Origin: CAVPTL01 sp963729195
GTDB taxonomy: Bacteria > Actinomycetota > Thermoleophilia > Gaiellales > JAICJC01
Direction: 5' to 3'
DNA: 64,000 nt
Assembly (NCBI GenBank): GCA_963729195.1
Contig: CAVSNF010000025.1
Span: 248,001 to 312,000, forward strand
Under the pieces are notes generated by a model. It was not told the DNA's origin, made no database searches, and saw nothing but the letters and a program-made list of their open reading frames with translations. The position numbers and the translations under genes were made by a program. Of this stretch, positions 33,846 through 42,773 are shown in pieces (position 1 is the first letter of the stretch; every line of letters begins with the position of its first letter).

Positions 33846-35409
33846 TCAGGCCGGTTCGGTGCCCGCCGCGGCCTGCGCGTCGACATCCCCGGGCGTGAGG
33901 TTCTCCTCCTCCTGCACGCCTCGTTTCAACCCGACGATGGCCACGATCGCGGCCACCGTCATGATCCCCGCCATCGCCATCAGCACCGAGCGGGTGGCGT
34001 AGGCGAAGTCCAGCCGGAAGAAGTGCGGGATCTTGTCGATGTTGCCGCTGTGCTGCTGCGACAGGTCGGAGGCCTTGGCGTCGGCCGCCTCGCGAGGCAT
34101 CCCAGTCCCACCAGCGAGTCGGTCAGCGCGCGAATGCATCTCGGTCACGAGCACATTGCCGAGGATGGCGATGCCCAGCGCGGCGGCGTAGTTGCGCACC
34201 GTCTGGGTGATGCCGGTGGCCTCGCCGTAGGAGAGCCGCGAGGCGCGGTTGACGGCGTCGGTGCTGGCCGGCCCGAGCATCGCCCCCACACCGGCTCCGG
34301 ACAGGATGATGTACCAGACCTGGCTGCCGAAATCGAGTGAGGTGACCTGGCCGGCCCACAGGTAGAAGCCGACCGCGGCCACGATGCAGCCGATCACCAC
34401 CGGGCGTTTGGCGCCGCCTCGGTCCATCATCCGCCCGGCGATCTGGGCGGCGATCACGAACCCGAGGAAGAAATACAGCAGGAACAACCCGGTCTCGGTG
34501 GACGACTTGCCCAATGAGATCTGGGCATACTCGCTGGCAAAGAAAAAGATCGGGACGAACACCAGCATCGAGATGCCGAGCACGAGGTTTTCCACGAAGA
34601 ACGGCCGGATCTTGAAGATGTTGACCTGCATCAACGGCTCCTCGGTGCGCTGCTCCACGAAGTAGAAGACGACCAGCAGCACCGCGCCGATCACGACACA
34701 AGCGATCGTGCGGGCATCGCCCCAGCCCCACAGCGCCGACTGCTGGAATCCGAAGACGCTGAGGGCGACGCCGCCGGCGATCAGCACCAGACCGCGGTAG
34801 TCCATCCGAGCCGGCTTGTGGTCGGTCTGAGGGTCGGACACGCTTGATCAGGATCAAGGCAATGATCGCGATCGGGATGTTGACCCAGAAGATCGCCCGC
34901 CACGTCCACTCGGTCAGGACGCCGCCCAGAATCGGCCCGACCGAGGTGAGACCGCCGGCGACGCCAAAGAAGATCGCCAGCGCCTTGCCGCGCTGGTGCA
35001 GCGGGAAGGTCTGCACCACGATGGCCAACGCCGCGGGGAACATGATCGCTCCGCCGACACCCTGGATCACGCGGAAGGTCACGATCCAGGCCTCGGCCAG
35101 GCTGCCGTCGGGGGTGAGCCCGCACATCCCGGATGCCGCCGCGAAGATGATCACACCGAGCGTCACCATCTTCTTGTGGCCGACCGTGTCCGCCAGCCGG
35201 CCGCCGAAGGCAAACAGCGCCGCCAGCGACAGCAGGTAGGCGTTGATCGCCCACTGGATCTCGGTGTTGGTGAGGCCCAGCTCATCCTGAACGGTGGGCG
35301 CCGCGATCGACACGATCGTCTGGTCGATGAAGGTCATCGCGACCGCGAAGATCATCGCGACCAGGACCAGGTTCTTGGCGCGTCCGCCGGCGGCTTCGGT
35401 GGCAGTCAT
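33846..35409 (-). CDS. DHA2-family (EmrB/QacA) drug exporter, one frameshift
   Basis: Restored length about 520 residues and 14 predicted membrane spans, the DHA2 layout. The N-terminal half has FIDQTIVSIAAPTVQDELGL, the motif A loop GGRLADTVGHKKMVTLG and the motif C region GGVLTEWTWRAIFWVNIP. Near 34842 one base is gained or lost after ALILIKR, and the other frame continues VSDPQTDHKPARMDYRGLVL to the C-terminus. Probably a proton-coupled efflux pump for lipophilic drugs; substrate unknown. No regulator is adjacent. Confidence 0.88.
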
Positions 35410-35486
35410 TGGTCGTCTCCGATGTCGTTCATACGGAGCGCCTCCGGCGGCGCCGGAGGCACTCTAGAACTCCGGGAATGTCTCGT

Positions 35487-36320
35487 CTACCCGCGTTGGG
35501 CCTGGAGCGTGTACGAGTGCGGCAGCCGCTCGGGCCGGTCGGCCAGACGCCACTCACCGCCGCCGGTATCGACCATGCCCTTGACGGCTTCCCACGGCAC
35601 CGAGTCGTGCTCCTGGAGCAGCGTCAGCTGCATCCCCGCAGCGAGCAATGCGGAGACGATCTCACCGAGGCCGTGGTTCCACTCGTGCGTGGTCTTGGTG
35701 ACGAACGTCTGGTCGGTCTGGACGTAGGTGTCGCCGAACTCGCCCGGGTCGTCGAGGATCACCGGGTCGGTGGTTTCGAAGTACGGGTACTCCAGCACCA
35801 GCAGCCCGTCGGGCCGGTCGAGCTCGAGCGACCACAGCACGGGATGGGCCTCGCGGATGTGCAGCCGGCCGCCGGGACGCAGCAGCGCGGCCACCACCTC
35901 GGCCCACCGGCCGATATCGGGGAGCCAGTTCAACGCCCCGACGCCGGTGTAGACCATGTCGAAGTTGCCCGTCCCCAGCACCTCGGGCGCGGCGTACACC
36001 TGGGACTCGACGAAGCGTGCGTCGACGCCGGCTGCCTGCGCCAGCAGCCGCGCCTCGGACAGGGCCGGGGCGGACATATCCAGGCCGGTGACAGACGCTC
36101 CCAGCCGGCCGAGCGACACGGTGTCGGTACCGATGTGGCACTGCAGGTGAACCAGCTCCAAGCCGTTGAGGTCACCCAGCCGGGGCCGGTCAAAGCGCAC
36201 CACCTCGCTCAGGTACGACGGGTCTTCAGCAAAGCGGGCAACTGCGTACTCGGGTGACGCGGCATGGGCAGCCACACGCTCGTCCCAGTACGCCCGGTTG
36301 ACCTCGATGGAGTCAGCCAT
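35487..36320 (-). CDS. Class I SAM-dependent methyltransferase
   Basis: 277 residues from the ATG of MADSIEVNRAYWDERVAAHA. Motif I region is LELVHLQCHIGTDTVSLGRL, acidic residue GLDMS, and motif IV NFDMVYTGVGALNW. HLQCHIGTDT in place of a Gly-rich DxGxGxG is typical of a distinct actinobacterial methyltransferase subfamily with unknown acceptor. It stands alone between divergent aguA and the DHA2 gene. Confidence 0.88.
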   Translation of the reverse strand: MADSIEVNRAYWDERVAAHAASPEYAVARFAEDPSYLSEVVRFDRPRLGDLNGLELVHLQCHIGTDTVSLGRLGASVTGLDMSAPALSEARLLAQAAGVDARFVESQVYAAPEVLGTGNFDMVYTGVGALNWLPDIGRWAEVVAALLRPGGRLHIREAHPVLWSLELDRPDGLLVLEYPYFETTDPVILDDPGEFGDTYVQTDQTFVTKTTHEWNHGLGEIVSALLAAGMQLTLLQEHDSVPWEAVKGMVDTGGGEWRLADRPERLPHSYTLQAQRG

Positions 36321-36386
36321 CGGCGGATATTTGCACAAGCCGGCGCTCCAGCTCGGCGATGCGAGCCCTAGTATCACGAGGCCAGT

Positions 36387-37421
36387 ATGCCCAGCACACC
36401 ACGCCACGACGGATTTGCCATGCCCCCGGAATGGGCGCCCCACCAGCTCACGCTGATGTCGTGGCCCTGCCGGCCGCAGACGTACGTCGGCGCTGAGGAG
36501 GTTTCGGGCCCGAGGCCTACCGCGAGGCCCAGGTGCAGCAGGCGGCCGTGGCCAACGCGGTCTCGGAGTTCGAGCCGGTGCTGATGCTCGTGCGTACAGA
36601 GCAGCTGGGTGAAGCCCGGCGGATGCTGTCGTCGCGGATCGAGCTGCTCGAGATTGAGCTGGACGACGCGTGGATGCGCGACAACGGGCCGATCTTCGTG
36701 CGCGATGCCCACCGGCAGGTCGCACTGGTCGACTTCGGCTTCAACGGCTGGGGAGAAGAATCCCAACCCACCGCGTTTGACTCGCGCGTGCCGGAGATCA
36801 TCGCCGGCCATCTCGGAGTGCGCCGGTACGTGGCCCCGATGGTGCTCGAAGGCGGCTCGTTCTTCGTCGACGGCGAGGGCACCCTGATCACGACCGAGCA
36901 GTGCCTGATGAACCAGAACCGAAACCCCGACATGTCCCGAGAGCAGATCGAGCAGACGCTGTCCGACTACCTGGGCGTCGACAAGGTGGTGTGGCTGGGA
37001 GAGGGCCACTACGAGGACTTCTCCACCGACGGCCACATCGACGACATCGCCCACTTCCTGGCGCCCGGCTCCGTGATCCTGCACACACCGTCGAATCCCG
37101 CCCACCCCGACCACCACAAGGGCATCGACAACGCCCACCGGCTGCGCGAAGCGACCGATGCGCGCGGGCGCACGATCGACGTGGTCGAGTTCGACACCGG
37201 CCAAGCCGCCGGTATCCCCTACCTCAACCTGTTCGTCTGCAACGGCGGAATCGTTGCTCCGATCGCCGACACGCCCGAGGACGAGACCGCCCTGGCACAG
37301 ATCCACGCCGTCTATCCCGAGCGGGAGATCGTCACCGTCCCCGCCGACGTGTTGTTCCATGGCAGGAGGCGGCGGTCCCCACTGCATCACCCAGCAGGTA
37401 CCTGTGGGGACGTTCGCGTAG
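36387..37421 (+). CDS. aguA: Agmatine deiminase (two frameshifts)
   Basis: Converts agmatine to N-carbamoylputrescine and ammonia. Begins MPSTPRHDGFAMPPEWAPHQ; after a shift near 36510 it reads VANAVSEFEPVLMLV, ELDDAWMRDNGPIFVRD, VLEGGSFFVDGEGTLITTEQ, CLMNQNRNPDMS and GHYEDFSTDGHIDDIAHFLA. A second shift near 37366 restores AGGGGPHCITQQVPVGTFA with the nucleophilic cysteine. All catalytic blocks (Asp, His, Cys) are therefore present. Corrected length is about 345 residues, as expected. No carbamoylputrescine amidase gene is adjacent. Its stop abuts that of the convergent membrane protein gene. Confidence 0.9.
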
Positions 37422-38661
37422 TCAGCCGTCGTCGGCGGCGGGCCGCAGCCACAGCGCCGCGTGCCGTGGCTGGACGGTGTCGTCGACGACGCCGACCAGC
37501 TCGCGGCAGAGCACGTCCAGATCGATCTGTTCGCGCAGGCGGCCGGTGAAGGCCTGCACCGCGGCCTCTGCGTCGTAGGTGCGGCGGGAGAAGCGGCGAT
37601 CGACGGCGTGCTGGATGCGCCGGCGAAGCGGCTGGAAGGCAAACGCCACCGCCAGCGTGGAGAGGGTCACCGCCAACGCACCCGACTGCCCGGTTGCCGA
37701 GCGAAACGCCGCCCCCAGGAGCGCGATCCCGCCGAGATAGAGCAGCGCCAGCAGCGCGACCAGGCACGCGTACACCAACGTCTTTCGGATCACCACGTCG
37801 ATGTCGTAGAGCCGGTAGCGAAGGATCGCCAGGGCGATCAGCGCCGGGAAGAGCACGATTGCGAGCACGAACGACAAGCCCGAGAGATTGCCGCCGACAC
37901 CGGCCAGCGACAACACGATCGTGGCCACCACCAACACCGCCTCGAACAGCACCGCGGCCATGATCCATTTCACCTGCTGTCGCTCCACGCCGGCCGAGCG
38001 CCGGAACCGCAGCACGATCGATGCCACGCCGGCCCCGAAGCCGATCAGGGTGGGAAAGAGTCCAAACGCGTTGATCACACCAAGTACGCTCGCGCCGGTG
38101 CCTGAGATCGCCACCGGATTCGACGATCCCATCCAGCGGCGCCGACGATGAGAACTCGGTGAAGCCCTGGGTGAAGGTACACACCGCCCCCAGCACCGCA
38201 CACCACACGGCCAGCCGCCATCTCGGTGAGAGCGGATGGCCATCGGGAAACAGCAGCAGCAGTAGCGACATGACCATCACAAACACCCCGTCGAACACCG
38301 TGGAGGAGAACCAGTAGCCGAAGATGCCCCCCGGCAGCGTGCCCGGCGCGACCACCATGGCGTACACGGCGTAGTTCTGCAGCAGGTTGTGCGGCACCGC
38401 CAGAAACATCGCCATGCCGATGAAGAGCCAGCCGATCCTGTTGCCCCGCTGCCACGTGACGATCAGCGCGCCCACCGACGCGAAGCCAATCGTCACGAAC
38501 GTGAACATCACCGTGGCGGTGAGCGATTGCACCGACCGGTCGAGCAGGCCCAGCCACAGGGCAACCGCGTTGATGACCACGGTCAGCCCGACAATCGTCC
38601 ACGCGACCCAGTGAGTTCGCAGCATCTCCAGGTTGAGCCTCACCCAGACATTCTCGCCCAC
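37422..38661 (-). CDS. Multi-span membrane protein resembling a kinase-less sensor (paralogue 1, one frameshift)
   Basis: About 412 residues after a shift near 38125, where SAPLDGI continues as NPVAISGTGASVLG. About eight membrane helices are followed by ILRYRLYDIDVVIRKTLVYA, a further hydrophobic helix pair, and a cytoplasmic tail RRRIQHAVDRRFSRRTYDAE with LREQIDLDVLCRELVGVVDD. This is the N-terminal sensory half seen in actinobacterial histidine kinases, but the protein ends before any HisKA or HATPase domain. A paralogue is at 41099-42283. The GTG start is two bases from a shared 20-bp element. Confidence 0.75.
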
Positions 38662-38663
38662 CG

Positions 38664-38683
38664 GCGTTCCGGGAACGTTACGG
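38664..38683 (-). promoter_or_regulatory. Shared 20-bp upstream element, copy 1
   Basis: On the minus strand CCGTAACGTTCCCGGAACGC, identical to 41058-41077 on the plus strand. It contains a perfect palindrome CGTTCC-C-GGAACG. GGAAC followed by 16 bases and GTC also fits an ECF sigma promoter, in which case the message would be leaderless. Found only before the two sensor-like paralogues. Confidence 0.75.
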
Positions 38684-38697
38684 CAGACGGTGCATCG

Positions 38698-39141
38698 TCA
38701 TGAGAGCTCGGCGAGGCCCTGAGCAACCCACCCCTTGAGCTCATCCGAGCGGGCGAAGGGAGCATCGTCGGCCTCGGCGCGGGCCAGCACCTGATCGCCC
38801 GACGCCCCGGCCCGCAGCCCCGCATACAGGTAGATCAACGCCGACGAGCGCGGCCCGGTGCGGCAGGTGACCAACGTCGGCCGGGGCAACTCGTCGATCG
38901 CGGCGATGCCCTCCCGCGCGATCTCCATGTCGAATACCACCGGGGGGTCGGCCACGATGTTGACCGACTCGGCGACGGCCGCCTGAACGTCGGCGTAGGA
39001 CATACCTCCCTCCATCTCTGCGAACGCAGGGCCGCACAGAAACAGCCACGAAGCGGCGCCTGCGTCGCGGGCGAAGGCCTCGGGGTCGGCGATCGCTCCG
39101 CGATTGAAGGTGAGATCGACAGAGCTTTCGAACTCGGCCAT
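38698..39141 (-). CDS. Phosphatase/sulfurtransferase-like protein (DUF442/Blh type)
   Basis: 147 residues. The loop TCRTGPRSSALIYLYAGL carries the CRTGxRS motif of the Blh/DUF442 phosphatase-like domain. Otherwise the sequence is divergent. It starts three bases after the stop of the MBL-fold gene on the same strand. In Blh/CstB-type proteins, such a domain partners an MBL persulfide dioxygenase in sulfide detoxification, so a sulfur role is suggested by context. A weakly conserved tyrosine-phosphatase-like role is the alternative. Confidence 0.6.
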   Translation of the reverse strand: MAEFESSVDLTFNRGAIADPEAFARDAGAASWLFLCGPAFAEMEGGMSYADVQAAVAESVNIVADPPVVFDMEIAREGIAAIDELPRPTLVTCRTGPRSSALIYLYAGLRAGASGDQVLARAEADDAPFARSDELKGWVAQGLAELS

Positions 39142-39144
39142 GAC

Positions 39145-39759
39145 CTACTCGCCTGCCAGCAACCGCTCGATCGCACGCTTGGGCTGGTCGGTGATCGGGG
39201 GACCGTGATCGAGGCACAGCACCTCGAACTCCAGATCCAGCAGGCGCTCCACGCTGCGACGCGTCTCGGCGGGATCGTCGTGGTACTCACCGGGCACCAG
39301 GCGCAGCGCACCACCGGCGACCATCAGCAGGTCGGAGCAGAACAGCACTCCCGGAGCTCGCTCCAGCAGCAGGCAGAAATGCACCGGCTCGGGGCCCGGG
39401 GTATGAACGGCGCGGAGGCCGCCGGGGAGCAGATCGCCGTCGCCGTAGCGGTGATCGGGCTGCTCGTCGGTGTCGGGAGCGCCCGCGGGAGCCCACACGT
39501 CGGCGCCGAACTCGCTGCGATAACGCCAGGCCGAGCGCTGATGGCACTTGGCGGTGAGCACGATGGCGGTGGGCTCGCGCAGGCCTGCCAGCTCGGACGG
39601 AGCAAGCTGCACCGGATCGATCAGCACCGTGCCGGCGTCTGCGGAGATCGCCTGACTGCTGGACGTGGCCCCACCCAAGTTGCTGTTGGAGATGCGCCAG
39701 TGCCACACGCCATCCACCACAGGCTCGGCATGGTCGGCGATCTCGCGAGGCTCACTCAT
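39145..39759 (-). CDS. MBL-fold protein with altered metal site
   Basis: 204 residues with the metallo-beta-lactamase fold order: SADAGTVLIDPVQL, IVLTAKCHQRSAWRYR, HTPGPEPVHFCLL, VLFCSDLLMVAGG, EVLCLDHGPPI. The usual HxHxDH is replaced by KCHQRSAW, while the later His, Asp and His ligands are kept. It may bind one metal or none. Paired with the CRTGxRS protein downstream. Whether it is a persulfide dioxygenase, thioesterase or non-enzymatic is open. Confidence 0.65.
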   Translation of the reverse strand: MSEPREIADHAEPVVDGVWHWRISNSNLGGATSSSQAISADAGTVLIDPVQLAPSELAGLREPTAIVLTAKCHQRSAWRYRSEFGADVWAPAGAPDTDEQPDHRYGDGDLLPGGLRAVHTPGPEPVHFCLLLERAPGVLFCSDLLMVAGGALRLVPGEYHDDPAETRRSVERLLDLEFEVLCLDHGPPITDQPKRAIERLLAGE

Positions 39760-39782
39760 CTCTCAACTCTCGGTCGCGGTCT

Positions 39783-39817
39783 GGGTGAATAACGGTGCCT
39801 GGCACCGTTATTCACCC
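39783..39817. repeat. Palindromic repeat copy 6
   Basis: Perfect 35-bp palindrome centred on T39800 (GG added to the GTGAATAACGGTGCC arm). It lies between the dabb-like gene and the MBL gene, both on the minus strand, 24 bases upstream of the MBL start and 12 bases after the preceding stop. Confidence 0.9.
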
Positions 39818-39828
39818 TGAGCCGTCGG

Positions 39829-40420
39829 TCAGCTTGTGGTGGCTGGTGACTTCACCTGCACGTGGTTGTGCAGCTTTGCGATGCGAGGCTGCATCTGGGC
39901 CATCCGCTCCGGCCCCATGCGAGGCGCAAGCTCGGTCTCGCCAAACTCTGCGAACTGGTCGGCCGACTCCCAGATGTCAACCACCACCAGACCGTCGTCG
40001 CTGACCCCGACCACGTGCGACACGGCCGGATGCCCGCTGCCGTCTCCGGCATGCGCAGGCACGCTGGCGGCGAGCGCGTCGTAGTCCGCCGTGGTGAGGC
40101 CGTCGAGCTCGATCAGCACCAGCGCGGTACCCACCTCACCACTCCCGTCGAGGCGGTTGTGCACCGGCAGGATCCGAGGCTGAGTCTCAGGCACGCCGGC
40201 CTGGGCGATCGCCGCTCCCAGCTTCGCCTCGAAGAACCGCTGGAGATCCTCCGCCGACTCCCACACGTCAGCCACGATTATGCCCGTGTCGGTCCAGCCC
40301 CGCGGCATGGCTGATCAGCCCCGCCGGAGCGTTCTCGGCAACCCCACCGAGCAGCTCGTCAACACGGTCATACTGCTCCACCGTGCCGCCCTCGACATCC
40401 AAGATCATCAGAATCGGCAT
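39829..40420 (-). CDS. Two-repeat dimeric alpha/beta-barrel protein (one frameshift)
   Basis: Joined product about 196 residues, with a one-base shift near 40303 between LISHAAG and WTDTGIIVADVWES. It is an internal duplication: LMILDVEGGTVEQYDRV / GIIVADVWESAEDLQRFFE / QPRILPVHNRL in the first half and ALVLIELDGLTTADYDAL / GLVVVDIWESADQFAEFGE / QPRIAKLHNHV in the second. Each half looks like an antibiotic-biosynthesis-monooxygenase-type ferredoxin fold, so one chain could form a complete barrel alone. No cofactor motif is visible; function unknown. Confidence 0.65.
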
Positions 40421-40465
40421 GTCTCTCCCCCTTTGGGCTCTGGTGATTGCGAGACTAGCACCGCC

Positions 40466-40969
40466 TCAGGCCTCGTCGTCAACCTCAGCGATGATGGCTG
40501 CCGCAGCGTCGGCCGAAACGGCGTGCTTGGCGATCTTCTGATAGCCCTCGAGGCCGCGTTCCAGCTGCTCGATCATGCGATCCTGGGCGACGGCGATGAT
40601 GGCCGATGAGCCGGGCGGGAGGCTCTCGCCGATCTCCTTGAGGTCCTCGTCCTTGAAGCCCTTGTCGCGGATCTTTCCCCACAGCCCTCCGGCGCCGCCA
40701 CCGACGGCGGCCGAGACGATGATGCTGGGTGGGAAGATCAAGCCGACCACGCCGCCGGCGATGGCGCCGCGCTTGGCCCACTTCTTGCCGCTGGGATCGG
40801 CGGTCTCCTCGAACTTGACCTTGCCCTCAGCGGTGTGAACGATCACGGCCGCGTCGATCAGGTCGATCGCACCCGCGCGCTGGGCAGACTGGAAATCCTT
40901 CAGCGCGGCACCCGCCTCGTGCTCGGTCCCGTACGACGCCACAAACAGTTCAATTGTGCTGGTACTCAT
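40466..40969 (-). CDS. DUF1269-family membrane protein
   Basis: 167 residues from MSTSTIELFVASYGTEHEAG. An alpha/beta N-terminal half (ALKDFQSAQRAGAIDLIDAA, VIVHTAEGKVKFEE) is followed by a Gly-rich hydrophobic hairpin (KRGAIAGGVVGLIFPPSIIV, SAAVGGGAGGLWG) and IGESLPPGSSAIIAV, the layout of DUF1269. Likely inserted in or bound to the membrane; role unknown, often stress-linked in actinobacteria. Confidence 0.75.
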   Translation of the reverse strand: MSTSTIELFVASYGTEHEAGAALKDFQSAQRAGAIDLIDAAVIVHTAEGKVKFEETADPSGKKWAKRGAIAGGVVGLIFPPSIIVSAAVGGGAGGLWGKIRDKGFKDEDLKEIGESLPPGSSAIIAVAQDRMIEQLERGLEGYQKIAKHAVSADAAAAIIAEVDDEA

Positions 40970-41057
40970 GATTCCGGCTCCCCATCCTGGTTGACGTATC
41001 CCCGGCAGACTACTTCTCACCGCCCGAGCAGCGTCAAGGCAGCGGCGGGACTTGGGA

Positions 41058-41077
41058 CCGTAACGTTCCCGGAACGC
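41058..41077 (+). promoter_or_regulatory. Shared 20-bp upstream element, copy 2
   Basis: CCGTAACGTTCCCGGAACGC, identical to the element before paralogue 1. It ends 21 bases before the GTG of paralogue 2. GGAAC lies 16-17 bases from TCGCG, so an ECF -35 reading is possible but the -10 is less clear than in copy 1. Confidence 0.75.
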
Positions 41078-41098
41078 GGCTCTGGCACCATTCGCGGT

Positions 41099-42283
41099 GT
41101 GCCGGTGAGTTTCAGACAGGTGTGGGTATGGTCGGCGTGGCTGGTGGCAATCTCGTCGATCGTGATTTCCATCCCCCTGGCGATCTCCGCAGACGTGAGC
41201 GCATCGACGGCGGTGATGGCGATACCTCCCATCGTCGGCGGCGCCACCATGGGCGCCGTGCTGTGTTTGAACGTCCCGCGCAACCCCATCGGCCCCTTGA
41301 TACTGATACTCGCCACCGCCTTCGCGCTCTCGACGCTGGGAGACATCTACCTCTCCCCCGGGCTCACACTTCCCGCAGGCGATGCCGTCGCGGCGGTGTA
41401 CGTGCTGGCACGAGCCGCCCCGTGGGTGATCCTGCCGGCCCTGCTGCTGTTGTTCCCCGAGGGCAAGCTGCCGTCGCGCCGGTGGCGGCCGCTGGCGTGG
41501 GTATGGGCGATCGCATCGCTGTGCGCCACCCTCGGCTGGGAGATCTCGACCGAGGCGATCGGGCTGCGGTCAGAACCGGCACGGATCAGCCCGCTGGGAG
41601 TGGACGGTGCCGTCGGCAGCATCGGATCGGCGCTCGGCAACGTCGGCACCGCCGTGCTGCTGTTCCTGATGGTGCCGGCGACGATCTCACTGGTGCTGCG
41701 GTTTCGACGATCGACCGGCGTGCTCCGCCAGCAGCTGAAGTGGTTTGGCGCCGCCGCCGCCGGACTCGCCGTTGCCGCCATCGTCAGCCCGGTGCTGTGG
41801 GCGATGGGAGGGATCTGGTCAGACGACGTCGACGGCCTGCTGTGGTCGGCCGCCGGCACCGCGCTGGTGATCGCCACCGGAATCGCTGTGCTGCGCTACC
41901 GGCTGTACGAGATCGACGTGCTGATTCGAAAGACGCTGGTGTACACGGCGCTGGTGGCGACGCTCGCGATCCTCTACCTGGGCGGGATCTCGCTGACGGG
42001 GTGGATGTTTCGGTCGGCCACCGGACAGTCGGGGGCGCTCTCGGTGACGCTCTCGACGCTCGCGGTCGCGCTGGCGTTCCAGCCGATGCGGCGGCGCATC
42101 CAGCGTGGAGTCGATCACCGCTTCTACCGCAGGAAGTACGACGCCAGCCTCACGCTGGAAGCGTTCAGCGGCCGGCTGCGCCAGGAGATCGATCTGGAGG
42201 CGCTCAACGCCGAGGTGCTCCAGGTGGTGCGCGAAACGCTTCAGCCGAGCATCTCTTCGGTCTGGCTGCGAGCTCCCGACTGA
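41099..42283 (+). CDS. Multi-span membrane protein resembling a kinase-less sensor (paralogue 2)
   Basis: 394 residues from a GTG (MPVSFRQVWVWSAWLVAISS); a GTG two codons later is also possible, and no ribosome binding site is visible. About eight helices, then VLRYRLYEIDVLIRKTLVYT, MFRSATGQSGALSVTLSTLA and the tail RRRIQRGVDHRFYRRKYDAS with LRQEIDLEALNAEVLQVVRE. It stops before a kinase core. Near-identical blocks show it is a paralogue of 37422-38661, and the intact frame here confirms that the short C-terminus is real. Probably a membrane signal-sensing module that needs a partner kinase. Confidence 0.78.
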   Translation: MPVSFRQVWVWSAWLVAISSIVISIPLAISADVSASTAVMAIPPIVGGATMGAVLCLNVPRNPIGPLILILATAFALSTLGDIYLSPGLTLPAGDAVAAVYVLARAAPWVILPALLLLFPEGKLPSRRWRPLAWVWAIASLCATLGWEISTEAIGLRSEPARISPLGVDGAVGSIGSALGNVGTAVLLFLMVPATISLVLRFRRSTGVLRQQLKWFGAAAAGLAVAAIVSPVLWAMGGIWSDDVDGLLWSAAGTALVIATGIAVLRYRLYEIDVLIRKTLVYTALVATLAILYLGGISLTGWMFRSATGQSGALSVTLSTLAVALAFQPMRRRIQRGVDHRFYRRKYDASLTLEAFSGRLRQEIDLEALNAEVLQVVRETLQPSISSVWLRAPD

Positions 42284-42324
42284 CCCATGGGGTATTCACC
42301 CGAGATCCGCGAGGAGTGTTGTCC

Positions 42325-42708
42325 ATGAACATCGATCAGCTGCTGGCTGCCGCTCGTGCCCGGCTGACCCGGGTAACCGCCGGCGAAGCGTGGCATGCGA
42401 TGGCCAAAGGGGCGGTGCTGGTCGACATCCGCTCAGACTCGCAAGTGGAACGTGACGGCACCATCCCGGGGGCGATCGTGATCCCCCGAAACGTCCTGGA
42501 ATGGCGGGCCGACCCGGCGTGTGACTACCACGATCCGCGGCTCAGTGACCGCGCCGGCCCGCTCATGCTGATCTGCGCGGAGGGCTACCAATCAAGCCTT
42601 GCAGCGGCAACACTGCTCGACCTCGGCATCACCGACGCCACCGACGTGATTGACGGCTTCGACGGCTGGCGCGAGGCCGGACTGCCGGTGGAAAACGCCG
42701 CGGGCTGA
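42325..42708 (+). CDS. Rhodanese-like sulfurtransferase domain protein
   Basis: 127 residues, single domain. Rhodanese landmarks are VLVDIRSDSQVERDGTIPGA, the active-site loop LICAEGYQSS with the persulfide-carrying Cys, and VIDGFDGWREAGLPV. GAGGAG lies before the ATG. It follows the sensor-like gene by 41 bases on the same strand. Could feed sulfur to, or act with, the MBL/DUF442-like pair 2.5 kb away; that link is only proximity. Confidence 0.88.
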   Translation: MNIDQLLAAARARLTRVTAGEAWHAMAKGAVLVDIRSDSQVERDGTIPGAIVIPRNVLEWRADPACDYHDPRLSDRAGPLMLICAEGYQSSLAAATLLDLGITDATDVIDGFDGWREAGLPVENAAG

Positions 42709-42773
42709 TTCACCCGTCGTGATACGGTTGGCGCCTAGGGAAGCGGCACCCGGCAGGTGTTGCAGGAGGAACG

